From Brachycybe producta (lineage: Eukaryota > Arthropoda > Diplopoda > Playtdesmida > Andrognathidae): a stretch of 64,000 bases of DNA. Positions 9,869-21,028 of the stretch are shown in pieces. Within the stretch, counting starts at the first letter, position 1, and each line of letters starts with the position of its first letter. Both the position numbers and the translations under genes were made by a program. The notes beneath the pieces are model-generated. The model worked only from the letters and a program-made list of their open reading frames with translations. It made no database searches and was not told where the DNA came from. The DNA lies in assembly GCA_036925085.1 (NCBI GenBank), contig JAUPFP010000002.1:3831320-3895319 (forward strand), written 5' to 3'.

Positions 9869-10962
9869 AGAAAACAACCTGGGTGTTACCATGTTTAAAC
9901 GCTTGCATGTAGTGGTGTAGCGAGGGGCGCAGGAGGTTGTATGCTTGGGGGCGCCAGCGAGGTCAGTGCCCGAATATGTATTGGCGCCCCTAATATAATA
10001 TATATTTTTGCACCCCTTACCTCAAACAAAAATGCAAAATTGTTAACTACCAGTCAGCTGTAGAGCTGACTTTTAAATTTGTTGTGTGTGTTAGGCACTT
10101 CTAGGCAGGTGATTAGTTTTGACTGTTCGCAAATCTGACTATATGGCTGGAATTAGATCTAAGGATAACCACAGAAGACGAACAAATCGGTGACAAGCTA
10201 AATTGTAGTAAGGATGTCTGAGGTCAGCAAAACGCAAGCGCATACGAGGAGGTTGGAGGTCGGAGGTTGTGGTTGTGCATGGGTGGCCTGCCCATCATGC
10301 ACGCACATCGCCCAAAACCTATCTCTAAACTCTTGTAAAACTATGTAAAAACTAAAAACTGTCCGACTAATTAGTAGTTCAGTGGTCGCGTCGTGGCTGA
10401 GAACACTGTTAACACTGTTTCCATATCACTGCCGCCGGGTCACCGACAATCTGGTCGGTGGGGAAAAATGGGACAAGTCCCATCTTATATGTCCGTCGGT
10501 GCAGTCTTTTTTACGAGCATACATGGTTATAACTTATATAATTTGACACTTGCTGATCCTTGATAGGCACCCTTGGTTGGGCCCAACTGTTTGCACTCTT
10601 TAATCTTTTACTCCCACTTTTATATGATCAGGCGCTTTTTGACACCTTAAGGCAGGCGCCAAAAACCGTTAGCTGTGCCATTGTGTACATAATTGAAATA
10701 GATGGGAAATATATTTTCAAAAAAGCATTTTTACCAACATTTCATTTTAAACGCAATTTTTTTTTTAAAAAAAATAGCTTTTTTAGTTTTTTAAAACTTA
10801 AAAAAGTTATCCACAGTTTGAGACCGATACAAAATACATTTACTAGCCTATAGACATATAAGCACATGCCATAAGACGTGATCAATTTGGCGGTTCTAAA
10901 AATGTTCCTGGAAGAATGGGAAGTATTTAGCAAAATGTGCCTTTTTTGAGATCAATGTCAAT
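9869..10962. other. Intergenic with GGCGCC-type repeat fragments
   Basis: Positions 9909-10020 hold GAGGGGCGCAGG and TTGGCGCCCCTAAT, fragments of a hAT-like repeat also seen near 49858. Positions 10430-10465 contain a short GTCACCGACAATCTGGTCGGTG inverted match. No gene is recognised. Confidence 0.35.
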
Positions 10963-11279
10963 GGGCGCCCGCATATAGGAGCATGGTGGGGCGGTCGCTC
11001 TCCCCTTTCCAAAGCCATTTTTCAATGCTGTTCCAAAAAGCTTGGAAAAAAGCACAAGGATTCAAAAATTCTTAAAATTCGAAAAAATGGGCCAAAAAAA
11101 CAACAACGGTCAAAAGTCGAAAAATATTTAAATGTTCTAAAAGCTCTAAAAATGCTTCAGGAGCGCTCAACTGGCCCCAGAAGTCCCCCTTTTTCTTGTC
11201 GAGGTGCGCCTTATACTCACGCAGCAGCGCAGGGAATCGCCCCTCCTATGACAAATTATTCCTGCGGGCGCCACTGTTA
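10963..11279. mobile_element. Probable hAT-type MITE with GGGCGCC ends
   Basis: Left end AATGGGCGCCCGCA and right end TGCGGGCGCCACTG are inverted repeats. Flanks TCAATGTC and TTAATGGC match at 6 of 8 positions, as expected for an old 8-bp duplication. The interior has no coding frame. Confidence 0.5.
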
Positions 11280-11530
11280 ATGGCCTTCAATTTTTCAAAA
11301 TAGAATAAAGTAAAAACCCTTCTGAATATTGCAACCAAAAGACATTAAAAAAAACCTGTTCACAACATTTAAGAAGTTATTATTTCAACTTCAAATTATT
11401 GTTCAAAACACAACTTGAAAAGCGATTTGTAGTTAGAATGAAAACCATGTTTTTGGAAAAGTCAAATTTCACTAAACTAAATTTCGCTGCACGAAGCTAT
11501 AGAGCTTCGTGCAGCACGTGCATCTTAGAG

Positions 11531-12544
11531 CTGCGGTCGCCAACTGGTGGCCCGCGAGAAATTTTTGGTGGTCCGCAGAAAAATCTCGATAATATTTGCA
11601 TTTTTTTGTTTTATTAATAATAAAACAAAAACAAAAAATCTTAATAAATTCTTACATTCTGAATGACAATTTTCGCCTTTCTGTTGCACTAAAATCACGA
11701 AATGTATTAGTCTAGTACAGTTCTCGTAAAATACGGCACGCGAGAGAGCTACATTTCGTTCAGTTTTCCCCACCACACGCTGCTTCTCCCCTAAGCTTCA
11801 ATTATTATATATTATATATTAAGCCAGGTCTGTGTGAGTGTGTGGATTTAACACTGTACAAAACCCTTGAAGCACGTCGGAATTTATATAAATTTGAATA
11901 AATGAACCGCTTTTTTTCTCAAGGTCAACTATATGTTGAACTCTTCCCATCCAAGAACCCCATAATATTAAATTGGAGAGGGGAAAAGGTTGGAAAGTGT
12001 AGAGGGGAGGGGAGAGAGAAAATGGGAGGGGGTGACTGAAATTGAAATGAAAGAAGTAAAAAAGAAACAACCGACGCGCATGTGCACACCAGAGAAAATG
12101 AAAAGCTCATTTTCTCTTTCAAATATAAAAAAGGGGAGTGGATAATAGTAGCAAAATTAAACTACAGTTTGTGCCCAGCATTAGAATTTCTTTTGCTCAG
12201 CCCTTTTATGAACGTCATCGATTTCTAATTGGTTTGTTACTTGGTCTGACGCCATAAAAGGACAGAGGAAAAGAAATTCTATGGCAGGACACAATTGCCT
12301 GTGAATTTGGCTCCCGTCATTTATGACGGGTTACCCCACTAGTTTTCTAATAATTAAACTAACTTTAATACTTTTGTTACAATTAAACAACCTTTAAAGA
12401 TTTTCTATTAATAAAATGGAAGTTCTCTGATCATTATTTGACAAACGTATTTATCTTTTTTTAAAAAAATTCATATTAGTGGTCCGCGGGATTTAAAATT
12501 TTGAATTTAGTGGTCCGTGAGGTCCGAAAGGTTGGCGACTGCTG
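11531..12544 (+). mobile_element. hAT element, copy 1, split by a Helitron
   Basis: Ends CTGCGGTCGCCAAC and GTTGGCGACTGCTG are inverted repeats. The flanks are a perfect 8-bp duplication TCTTAGAG (11523-11530 and 12545-12552), diagnostic of the hAT superfamily. Subterminal GTGGTCCGC motifs occur at both ends. The sister copy at 33024-33765 gives the uninterrupted sequence around the Helitron insertion, so the hAT landed first. No transposase frame is left. Confidence 0.85.
11803..12342 (+). mobile_element. Helitron/Helentron-like element (copy 2) inside the hAT element
   Basis: The 3' end is the hairpin CCCGTCAT/ATGACGGG (12313-12330), then TTACCCCACTAG and T. Against the empty site in the other hAT copy (CTTCAATTATTTTTTAAT), insertion lies within a run of T's, between T and T. 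T-T targeting is what Helentron-type elements are known for. The 5' boundary is uncertain by a few bases because it begins in an AT run. A degraded family-B MITE lies at about 12167-12298. Confidence 0.75.
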
Positions 12545-12552
12545 TCTTAGAG

Positions 12553-13764
12553 TGTCACGGGCTCGTTAAAAAGGAAGATTTTAATATTTCCTCAAGTTTG
12601 ATGGACAAACAACTAACCGAATATTTTCAATTTAAAATTGTTATTTCTACATTAATCATTATTATCAGAAAGTATTAAAATTGCGTTTTTGATCCCCCCT
12701 CCCCCTACCGCCAAAAAAATCATTTCGGTTTTAAATAATAACAGTTTTTTTTTGTTTACATAGATGTAAAACAGTAAAAGAATAGAAAGTTGAACTAAAT
12801 TCACACCCAACGTCTACAGAAATCACCAACAAAAACATCAATTTGTAGTCAGTGATGCTGTATTTGCTAAATTAATTTCTATAATTCAATAAATTCAAAT
12901 TGACCGATTTCTTTTTTTAATTAAATTTTTGCATTGCATTGGTGGGGGGGTTATATGTCAATACATTTTACGTTTGCTGACTTCGTTCAGGTAATGAAAT
13001 GTTTGTTATGAGAAAATTCTGTAGTGTAAATTACGGTTTCACATACAATATCACCTTTTTAGAATTTAGTAGAATTTTCGTAAAATAGAATTTTAATAGA
13101 GTTTTCTCGATTTTTACAAAGCATTTTACACAGTTCCACACTCCAAGCTAATGGCAAAAATTAGCATGGTTTCAATGATGATGTCTATCATAGGAAACAA
13201 AGGGCATGTGTGTGTCTGAATGTGATTGGATAAAAGTTACATCAGGGGTTCCTCGGGGTTAGCAGTAACTACCACTGGGCTAATGCTAGTGTAACTACCA
13301 GCAATTCTCCAATGACACAATCATTTATTGGCAGGTCAGTTACGGTGATGATTGTCACGACGTGAACCGGTCGGTCAAACTTTTTTTCTTGTTACCAAAT
13401 GCCTGCTACAGACAGCCGACTTGTACTGCGGTGTGTCCTATGGTGAAGATCGATACAAGACGGTTTGACGTACAGAGGAATCTCACATAGAATATTTCCG
13501 GTTGAAAGATGGCAAAAACAAGGTGAACAAACCCAAAGACTTAATAACAGAGGCTATAACAGAGCGTAACGCGTAGATAGCGACCCCAAGTCGAAACCCC
13601 TGAAGGACTGACCCATAGACAATAAGAATTTGAATTGAGTTTATTTACAATAACTCATTCTATAGAAATGTACAATTGCTGCTGCTGGCCAGTTTTTGGT
13701 TAGAAGGAACAAATGTGTAAAAAGTTATACTACAATAAATAAAAATAGACAATTGCCGATGTGG
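12553..13764. other. Non-coding, nothing firmly recognised
   Basis: AT-rich. A frame at about 13438-13580 reads protein-like text including HIEYFRLKDGKNKVNKPKDL but is broken by stops. It lies just before LINE debris and may be decayed LINE coding sequence. No element ends were identified. Confidence 0.3.
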
Positions 13765-13904
13765 CAAAAATGGTGAGCTTTGACCGGAGTAGAGCTTCCG
13801 GCCCAGACGGGATTCCAGGTCAGACTTCTGCTTAACAACCTGGGCCTAGACCTTTGTACTGAGGCTGGGTGACATCATTCTCACCGGAAGTCACCTCTTG
13901 GAAC
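13765..13904 (+). mobile_element. LINE reverse-transcriptase remnant (N-terminal part of RT)
   Basis: Codons at about 13793-13819 read ASGPDGIP, the conserved start of the RT domain in non-LTR retrotransposons (GPDGI motif). The frame breaks on both sides. It may belong with the RT fragment at 14633, separated by the hAT-like insertion that starts at 13905. Confidence 0.5.
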
Positions 13905-14338
13905 CAGTGGCGGATCTAGGGTATTGGGTGTGGGGGGGGGACATTTACAAAAAGAGGGGCGCCCAATTTAAAATAATTTGTACAGAAGACAATTATTACC
14001 TGGATGTATGTTACAGATTTAGCTAAAGGCACAAGACTTTAAAAAAACCTTTTGTTTAAACAACTTCTTGTTCTATTAAAAAAAACTGTGTTGTAATGTG
14101 CGGCCATTAAAAGGGCAACATTGTTTAAAAAATTAGTCACCAATCATAATTGTAACATTAAAAATAATAATATATTTACAAACAAATTTTAGTATAAGAA
14201 ACAGGACAGAACGAATTTTTTTTTAAATTTGGGAATTTGAAAATTTAAAATTTTAAAACTGAAGGGCGCCATGGAGCAATCTAAAGGGCGCAGGGGGCCA
14301 TTCGCCCCCCCCCCTGCCCCCCATTAGATCCGTCACTG
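13905..14338. mobile_element. hAT-type MITE, CAGTGGCGGATCTA family
   Basis: Ends CAGTGGCGGATCTAGGG and TTAGATCCGTCACTG are inverted repeats. Flanks CTTGGAAC (13897-13904) and GGTGGAAC (14339-14346) match at 6 of 8 bases. Runs of G and C next to the ends and AGGGGCGCC motifs are shared with other repeats here. It interrupts LINE-derived sequence. Confidence 0.7.
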
Positions 14339-14346
14339 GGTGGAAC

Positions 14347-14632
14347 ACCTGTCAAATAAACAATCTCTCACCTTGGTAACTGTTAGATTATCTGGTGAGA
14401 GATCTAGACTAGACACAGCATGGTTTTCTGCCATTGGTTATCAACTTATCATGCAATGAAGCAGACAACCACCAGAATTGCGTATACACTGACATTTTGG
14501 TGGTTTGTGCAGACCAGGTTGTCACAATAAAAAAAAACTTGGAAGCCAAATGTTGACCAGATTTATTTCCAAGTCAATGCAAATGTTAAAGTTTAGCAAA
14601 CAAAATCTAAAATGGTGTCCAAATGAAGTAAA
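14347..14632. other. Repeat debris, includes an LTR-like end
   Basis: GCAGACCAGGTTGTCACA (14508-14525) matches the end of the solo LTR at 45456-46251 (GCAGACCAGGTTGCCACA). A truncated LTR copy is likely. Confidence 0.35.
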
Positions 14633-14770
14633 GTGTATAGCATGCAAATCACTGTTATACCCCATCTAGAATATTTCAGCACTGTGTGGAGTCCCCACAC
14701 TGATAATTTAGCACGTTCTGTTGAAATGGTTCAACGTAGGTTTAAATGGACGATAGAAGGCTTTTTTCTT
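14633..14770 (+). mobile_element. LINE reverse-transcriptase remnant (C-terminal part)
   Basis: The frame reads VIPHLEYFSTVWSPHTDNLA followed by VQRRFKW. It matches the well-known LINE C-terminal pattern (R/I)PxLEYxxxVWxPxT...QRR. The frame then degenerates. It is a dead fragment; the clade (CR1/L2/Jockey-like) cannot be set from so short a piece. Confidence 0.65.
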
Positions 14771-15957
14771 CAAGACAATGGAACTCTCAATTGTTATTGG
14801 TTTATATTTTTTATGTTTTGACAGTGCATTTTGCAATCTGCAGTTGGACTTTTGTGCCTCTACCACTGGCCTTCATGGCAGCTTGCAGAGTAATTTTTTA
14901 AAATTCATATACTGCCACTGTCGGGCTGCATTCAACCACTCAGTGGTCCTAGCTTTCCATAACAAATTGTGTTCTTCGCACAAACCACTCTAGTTTCACT
15001 CAGTGGACCTGGGAATTGCAGCCCCCCCCCAGTCTGAAAAAAAATCATTTAATTTAATTGAAAATGATTTAGGTTATGTTGCACATTTGTTTAAAATAGC
15101 CAAAAGCGTTAATGTGCCATACATTCCAATGAAAATTGTGCATATGTTTATAGTTTTTTTTTTAATTGGTCATGGGTAGCCATAGGCCTACTATAGGATT
15201 CTGAAGAAAAAAATATTTTATAACAATAACAAAAATTATCTCACTACAAAAAGAAATACTTAAAACTTCAACTTAACATGAAAACATGGACAATGTCAGC
15301 ATCCAAGTAAATTCGGGGATATTTAGCCTTAGACTATTACCTTCCTGGACTGGCAACTTTCTATCTTCTCCATGTTAAGGCATTGCATGACTGCTTTAAG
15401 GCGGAAATGCTGACAGATGCGAGGCCAGCTCCATCTAGTGGTATTATCTGTATGTAAAATCTTAGCCAAAGTCTCGTTTTGTTTTCTCTTAGACCTTCTA
15501 CTAGGGTCTAAGATATAACTATGCACCCTCTATAGCTACAAAATGAATTCGCCCTAAACGTGACACCAGTTCGAAATTTAATTTATCATAGTCCTGCTAG
15601 AGGTGCTGTTTCAAAAATTACGCCACATATCTGTCGACCAAAAAACCGCCCCACAAACATTTGAAGAACTCTCGTTAAAACGATTTAGAACAATCACATA
15701 ATAATTAGCACGTGCATTTATCTATTTTCTTCACGCTGATTCCTTTTTATAAGCTTAGCACGTGAAATTATTTTTCTATTAATTATTATGTGACTTCAAA
15801 CCTGGAGAAGAAACGTTAAAAAAAACAATTTTGAAATCAAAAACGATCGCAGCGCTTACATTCGGAGAAAGTTTGAATGAAACGCAAGTACTTAGGCTCT
15901 TAAGTCATTATTCAGTTCCCTTTACCCCCCCCCCGCGCATTCATTTCAGTTTTATAT
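14771..15957. other. Non-coding, nothing recognised
   Basis: AT-rich with poly-C and poly-T runs. CTATTTTCTTCACG.. and AGCACGTG words recur at 15705-15765, but no element boundaries were found. Confidence 0.35.
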
Positions 15958-15966
15958 TTAGTGCCC

Positions 15967-16171
15967 TTAGGCAATTAGAAATCAGGACGAACAGAAGTAG
16001 GCTCGGCCCTTTTTATGACGACCGGCATCTTCTAATTGGTTTGTTGTGTGGTTTGACGTTGAAAAGGGCGGAGCATGTGATGTCGGACTACATAACCAAC
16101 CAATTAAAAATTGCGTTCGTCATAAATAGGGCGGAGCCAACTTCTGTTTGTCCCGATTTCTAATTGCCTGT
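15967..16171. mobile_element. 9-bp-TSD MITE, family A, copy 1
   Basis: Palindromic element with ends (T)TAGGCAATTAGAAATC and GATTTCTAATTGCCTGT. It has inner GGCTC(C)GCCCTTTTTATGACG and its complement, around TTCTAATTGGTTTGTTGTGT. It is flanked by a perfect 9-bp duplication TTAGTGCCC (15958-15966, 16172-16180). A 9-bp target duplication is typical of Mutator-like elements, though Merlin-type (8-9 bp) cannot be excluded. No coding capacity. Confidence 0.85.
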
Positions 16172-16180
16172 TTAGTGCCC

Positions 16181-17028
16181 GGTGTCTTCACTAGATGGCT
16201 TTACATTTCCTATGCCATAGTTTTAGAATGTCGGCACCAAGTGTTGTTCATGTACAGTAGTAGTATAGTACATATATATAGATTGAACAGTTCTTTCCAC
16301 TAAATAAATATTCTGAACCTGTTTTTTTCTAATTTCAAATGAACTGTTCCTCGTAAATGATCTTTGTGGCGCCACTAGCAGCCTTGTACAGGGCTTTCTC
16401 TCTTTTCTGCTTTTCAAAAAAACACAGCACACAAGTGACACATCTGCTGTTTAGTTTGTTTTAGTATGTCTGGAGAAGAGATTCTTATGATCTTGCAGCA
16501 TCTTTTCTTACTGAGAGGAGGAGATCAGTAGAGGGTGATCTTATGGTGTTGTGGCATATATGTAATACATGTGCATATGTTTAAGCATTTTTTCCGCACA
16601 CAAAACAATTTTCAATGTTTTTAAGTAAAAAATCAACAATAGGAGGATGATAATGAGAAAGTGACAAAACATACCAACAACAACAACAACAACAAAAAAG
16701 TCACTTGTGGTTTAAATATAAATATATACATAAAAAGATTTATTTCTGTGGATTATAATTAATATTTTTACTTAAAAAAAAATAGTTTTTCATACTTTTT
16801 TTTCTTATATACTCGAGGATATATTTGTAACATTTAACTTTTTTTTTGGTTAAAAAAAAAAAACAAACATTCATCTCTGTGTGTATTATTGTGGTGAAAA
16901 TTTTCAAATGCAAGTTTTTTGTTTTGTTTTAGAATTATTTGTGTGATGTGATGTTATTTTTTTTTTGTTAATTTTTTAGTGTAGTTGTTCTTTTTCTTTC
17001 AACAACAACAACAACAACAACTTCAATC
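16181..17028. other. Upstream region of the integrin first exon
   Basis: AT-rich with long T and A runs and CAA repeats at 16676-16695 and 17001-17018. No clear TATA box or other promoter element could be singled out. Confidence 0.4.
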
Positions 17029-17212
17029 ATGGCTAAGGATATTTTACTTCGACAAACTTTGAGTGTTTGTTTTGTAGTTGTGGTGTTGTTGGTGCTCAGG
17101 AATATTGTCGCCTTTAATTTGGATGTCAAGTCGGCTCTGGTCCATCAGGGCACGAGGCAAAGCTTATTTGGATTTTCAGTTGCACTGCATTTAGAAAGGA
17201 ACCACACTTGGT
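17029..17212 (+). CDS. Integrin alpha subunit, first coding exon only
   Basis: The exon encodes about 61 residues. A hydrophobic signal peptide covers about residues 8-28 (SVCFVVVVLLVL core). It is followed by FNLDVKSALVHQGTRQSLFG and FSVALHLE, the canonical start of a mature integrin alpha chain and of FG-GAP blade 1 of its beta-propeller. In this family the next residues are normally (W)LLVGAP. Here the frame reaches ...NHTTTTG-type Trp codon split as TG/G by a consensus donor GTAAGA at 17213, so the exon ends in phase 2 as expected. Integrin alpha chains pair with beta chains as adhesion receptors at the cell surface. No other exon was recognised downstream, so the first intron would be long (possibly over 46 kb) or the gene continues outside the window. 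A processed or broken copy is unlikely given the intact donor, but cannot be excluded. Confidence 0.75.
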
Positions 17213-17218
17213 AAGATG
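17213..17218 (+). promoter_or_regulatory. Splice donor after the integrin exon
   Basis: TG/GTAAGA fits the metazoan 5' splice-site consensus and falls exactly where the conserved integrin reading frame ends. Confidence 0.65.
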
Positions 17219-17332
17219 TGCTTCTATAAAACATCTATTTTTTTAAAATACAAACAAGAAATTAAACAAGAAACATGTTTTTTTTTGTGATACTCGCTTT
17301 TATAAACAAAAAGTCAAAAAAAAAAATATAAT

Positions 17333-17510
17333 CTGTTCTTGTATTGTTGGTGTAGTGGTTAGTGTCTCAGGCTTTCTCAGAATATGGTAATGTTGGTTAT
17401 GGGTTTAATTCCTTGCAGTGTGAATTATTTTTCAAATATTACAGAAGGTGGTGGTGGACAAACAAATAAACAAATTACGAAGTTAAAGAAAAGCCAGTAA
17501 AAAACAAAAT
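17333..17510 (+). mobile_element. tRNA-derived SINE, copy 1
   Basis: Box A-like TGGTGTAGTGGTTAG (17348-17362) and box B-like GGGTTTAATTCC (17401-17412) match internal RNA polymerase III promoter motifs of tRNA genes. The spacing and flanks do not fold as a functional tRNA, and an AT-rich body follows. The next copy starts right after it, in the same orientation. Confidence 0.65.
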
Positions 17511-17514
17511 GTAA

Positions 17515-17690
17515 TGTGTTCTTGTCTTGTTGGTGTAGTGGTTAGTGTTTCAGGCTCTGAGCCTATGGTAATGTTGGTCATGGGTTTAATTCCTTGCAGT
17601 CTGAATTATTTTCAAATATTTCAGAAGGTGGTGATATGGACAAACAAACAAACAAATTATGAAGTTAAATAAAAGCAAGTGAAGAAAAAT
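17515..17690 (+). mobile_element. tRNA-derived SINE, copy 2
   Basis: Direct repeat of the preceding unit, with box A TGGTGTAGTGGTTAG (17531-17545), box B GGGTTTAATTCC (17582-17593) and the same GAAGGTGGTG and (ACAA)n tail. The shared flank AATNTGTTCTTG suggests tandem duplication or insertion of one copy into the tail of the other. Confidence 0.65.
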
Positions 17691-17959
17691 TATTTCATAT
17701 CTCGGCAAGCATTTTTGAAAAAATATATAATGTAGGGTCTTGCTACTTGCTTAATATATGGATGAAGAAACTTTGTAGCCTCTATGCAGGAGATGGTGTA
17801 GCTTTACGCCTTATACAACTTATATAACACCTCGAAAGCCTAAAAGTGACCCCGAGACACACCTTAATATTATTGTGCAATATTTTTGACGATGTAAATC
17901 TAAAAAAAAAAACTTGAGTTGTGAAATAATATAATTCAAAATGTTATAACTTATAACTA

Positions 17960-18264
17960 TAGGCTCGGATTTTTATGCAATATAAAGCCAAAATGTCCTC
18001 TTAATTTCTGGCCCAAGTGCCAACTGTGAAATTAATCATCATCATTAGAGCAACCAACAATTTAGTTTAAAAAAAAAATCAAAAAAACACTGGTTAGTTG
18101 AAAACTGACAGTAATCAGACAACTAGCCTCTAATCAACTTTTTTTTATTAGAAAAACCACAATTGCAGTTGCTCTAATGATGATGATGATGATAACTTCT
18201 CAATTGGCTTTTGAGCCACAGATTGAGAAACATTTGCTTGATATTGCATAGAAATCCGAGCCCT
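17960..18264. mobile_element. Inverted-repeat element, family E, copy 1
   Basis: Long inverted repeat with ends (A)GGCTCGGATTTTTATGC and GCATAGAAATCCGAGCCC. Inside are TTTCTCAATCTGTGGC-type, ATCATCATTAGAGCAAC and their complements, with a small central loop. Two sister copies lie at 20676 and 58675. Target duplication was not resolved and there is no coding frame. Confidence 0.65.
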
Positions 18265-18765
18265 CGTCATACATGTAAGTTGTACACATTTTTTTTTTGA
18301 GGCTGGCATGCTTTTTTCCACCTTGAATTGAAATCTTGTGTTCAACTGAAGCGATATTGCTCAACACTACCTATACAGACTGACCAATGTTTAACACATT
18401 GCACAATAATATAATTCAAACATTTTTTTTGATTGACACTATATTGGTACAAACGTTGAATATATCCTCCAGATGATCAATAATATTGTGCAGTTTTATT
18501 AAGCATCTAAGGGCAGTTTGAGATACAGTAGGAGAGGCCAGTAGTGGCTGCTATAATGGAAACTGGTGATGTCTTTGGCAAGGAATATTATGAAAAATGA
18601 AATGATTTTTGAGCATGTGCATGGCATATAAATAACTATGTTTAGAGGCTAACATTGAAAGCACTTCTAGTAAAACTTATATTGATGCCCGTATTTTAAA
18701 TATAGGCCTACATTATACTGAGGGGAAAAAAATCAACCTGTGTGCCCTTGGCACACAGGTTGGTT
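18265..18765. other. Non-coding, short hairpin at the end
   Basis: Positions 18737-18765 include AACCTGTGTGCC-CTT-GGCACACAGGTT, a perfect 12-bp stem with a 3-base loop. No gene is recognised. Confidence 0.4.
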
Positions 18766-18975
18766 TTTGAAAGACTGTTGGCGACAAAAAGAAGTCTAAG
18801 GTCGCCGTCGCAATGGTTTTTCTATAGAAGGGACACCAACCTCTGCAGAAAGGCGAATTTTAACTATGTTCCCAAGGTTGGCGTCCTTTCCATAGGAAAA
18901 AAAAATACATTGCGATGACAAGATCAGCGACCTTCAACTTCATTTTGTCGTCGAAAACTCTTTTCATAAAGTCGC
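18766..18975. mobile_element. Inverted-repeat MITE, GGCGAC-word type
   Basis: Arms pair GTTGGCGACAAAAAGAAGT, AAGGTCGCCGTCGCAATG and TTTCTATAGAAGGGAC with complementary sequence at 18880-18970 (TCCTTTCCATAGG, CATTGCGATGACAAG, AAAACTC). The interior reuses GTCGC/GCGAC. Exact ends and target site are unresolved. Confidence 0.5.
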
Positions 18976-19018
18976 CCGTGTGGTTCCAACCCTGACATTG
19001 TAAAAACAATATATTCGG

Positions 19019-19400
19019 GTTAAAATAATTGCTAAGCTCAAAAACATGATAATCAAATAAATATTTAAAATAAATATTTAAATCAAATAAATTGATTTTT
19101 CTCAGAAAAAGAAAATCAGTTTATTTGATTTAAATAAATTTCTTTTTATTTAAATTAGACATTTTTAGGAAGTAATTTATTTAAATCTTATTTGATTTAA
19201 ATGAATTCCTTCCTATTTAAATTAGACATTTTTTAAATAAATGAAGTTTCTCTTAATTTCTTCTTAATTTATAATTTTTTTTTTATTTTCCATGGTGTGA
19301 TTCAATGTATTGATTTTTTTCTCCGAAAAAAATGAATTTATTTAATTTAAATAAATTCCTTTCTATTTAAATTAGATATTTTTTAAACTTTTACAAAACT
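19019..19400. repeat. AT-rich direct repeats
   Basis: Three related units centred near 19140, 19210 and 19365 share TTTAAATAAATTCCTTTCTA and TTAAATTAGACATTTTT. Shorter TTTATTTGATTTAAAT words lie between them. Confidence 0.6.
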
Positions 19401-19819
19401 TGGCACTTTGAACCTTTCGCGCAGGGTTCCAAGATAGAACATTTTTTTTATTCAGATGTATTTCTTGAATATGGGAGAAGGGAGGAGGGTTTCTGATACG
19501 TTTCAATGTGAAAATGTGACCAAGTGGCACACATCGTGTGAAACTGTCCTTTTTTAGTGGCTAAACAAATTCTTTCCCATGTGTGCGTTTTTATTTTGTA
19601 GGTGGTGTTTTCCTTTGTCCTTAATTGTAGTTTGAAAAAGATATGGATACTTTAAACACCATGCAACACACACATGGCACTTTGTGATTTTTTAACCCTC
19701 CTAGAAAATTGAGACACCGGAACTAAATTGTATGATGTTTGTCTTCTTTTACTCAAACTGCTGCACCCAATTTCCAAATTCCCTAACTCTTTTAATTGTT
19801 ACTTCAATGTTTTGATCTG

Positions 19820-20443
19820 TTAAGAGGCTAACATCACAAAATTACTTTGAAAAATCTCCGCAAAGAGCACTAGCATCGTTTTTTTCTATTGAGGCCCCAT
19901 AGAGCCGATGTTAAAGAAAAGATGTTAATTTTTAAAATACACAGTGGCGGCAATATGTTTATTTTTCATATTTAAAGTTGTCCAACATTAAGTTTTCAAA
20001 ATGCAATGTGCAAATTAAATATATGCTGATCGAGTGATAGGATCCGAATGACAAAAAATTGGTTAAGTGCGGTTCTATTTTTAAAAACTTATTTCAAAAT
20101 CGCGAATTTCTAACTCTTACGTTAAACTCCATTGAGTACACGGGCGCATACTCAATGGAGTTTAACATAAGAGTAAGAAATTCGCGATTTTGAAGTAGTT
20201 TTTAAAAATATAACCTCACTTACCTATTTTTGTCATTCTATCACTCGATCAGCATATATTTAAGGTGCACATTGCACTTTAAAAACTTAATATTGGACAA
20301 CTTTAAATATGAAAAATAAACATATTGCCGCCACTGACTGTGTATTTTAAAAATTAACATTGGGTCTATGAACTCAATAGAAAATCGATGCTAGCGCTCT
20401 TTGCGGAGATTTTTCGAAGTAATTTTGCGATGTAGCCTCTTAA
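19820..20443. mobile_element. TTAA palindrome, family D, copy 1 (nearly complete)
   Basis: A 624-base near-perfect inverted repeat starting TTAAGAGGCTA and ending TAGCCTCTTAA, arms about 300 bases each. The subterminal block is TCTCCGCAAAGAGC...CTATTGAG and there is almost no loop (ACTCCATTGAGTACACGGGC near the centre). TTAA at each end suggests a TTAA target duplication (piggyBac/Kolobok-like, inferred). No coding frame. Seven other copies or parts lie in the window. Confidence 0.8.
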
Positions 20444-20675
20444 TACAGTTGTATCTTAATTCCCCCCCCCCCCCCCCCGGTGGATTCTTTTGTTTTCAAT
20501 GTTTAAAAGAAACAAGTATGTGATTGTTTCATTTCTTCTTTGAAGTGACCAAACCCATAGGGACATTTCAGTTTTTCAGATCTTTTGTCAAGTTAAGTCA
20601 ATTATGTTTAATCCCAAACAATCATTTTGTGGTGGACAGAGTTCATTTAAAACTATTAGCAAAATTAAAGAAAAG

Positions 20676-20981
20676 GGATTGGATTTTTATGAAATATCTA
20701 GATAATGTTTCTCAATCTGTGGCCCAAGGGCCAATTGTGAAGCAATAGTTCCTCATTTACATCAGCCAACAAGTATTTTTTTTTTCAATAAAAAACACTG
20801 GTTAGAGGCTAGTTGCCAACTGAAGCTAACCAGACATCTCGCTTCTTATCAGCCGTTTTGATTAGAAAAAAAAAATCATAATTTCAGCTGCTCTAATGAT
20901 GATGGATTATTTCACAGTTGGCACTTGAGCCACAAATTGAGAAACATTTGCTTGATATTATTGCATAAAAATCCTAGCCCT
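20676..20981. mobile_element. Inverted-repeat element, family E, copy 2
   Basis: Same ends and inner landmarks as the element at 17960 (AATGTTTCTCAATCTGTGGC, AGCTGCTCTAATGATGATG, ATTGAGAAACATTTGCTTGA). The left end is more diverged. Confidence 0.6.
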
Positions 20982-21028
20982 AGTTATAACTTATAAACAA
21001 CAGTATGTTATTAATATTATTATTATTA

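Noticed and set aside
17333..17690. Functional tRNA genes
   Set aside because: Box A and box B are present but acceptor and anticodon stems do not pair and the units carry a long extra body; SINEs fit better.
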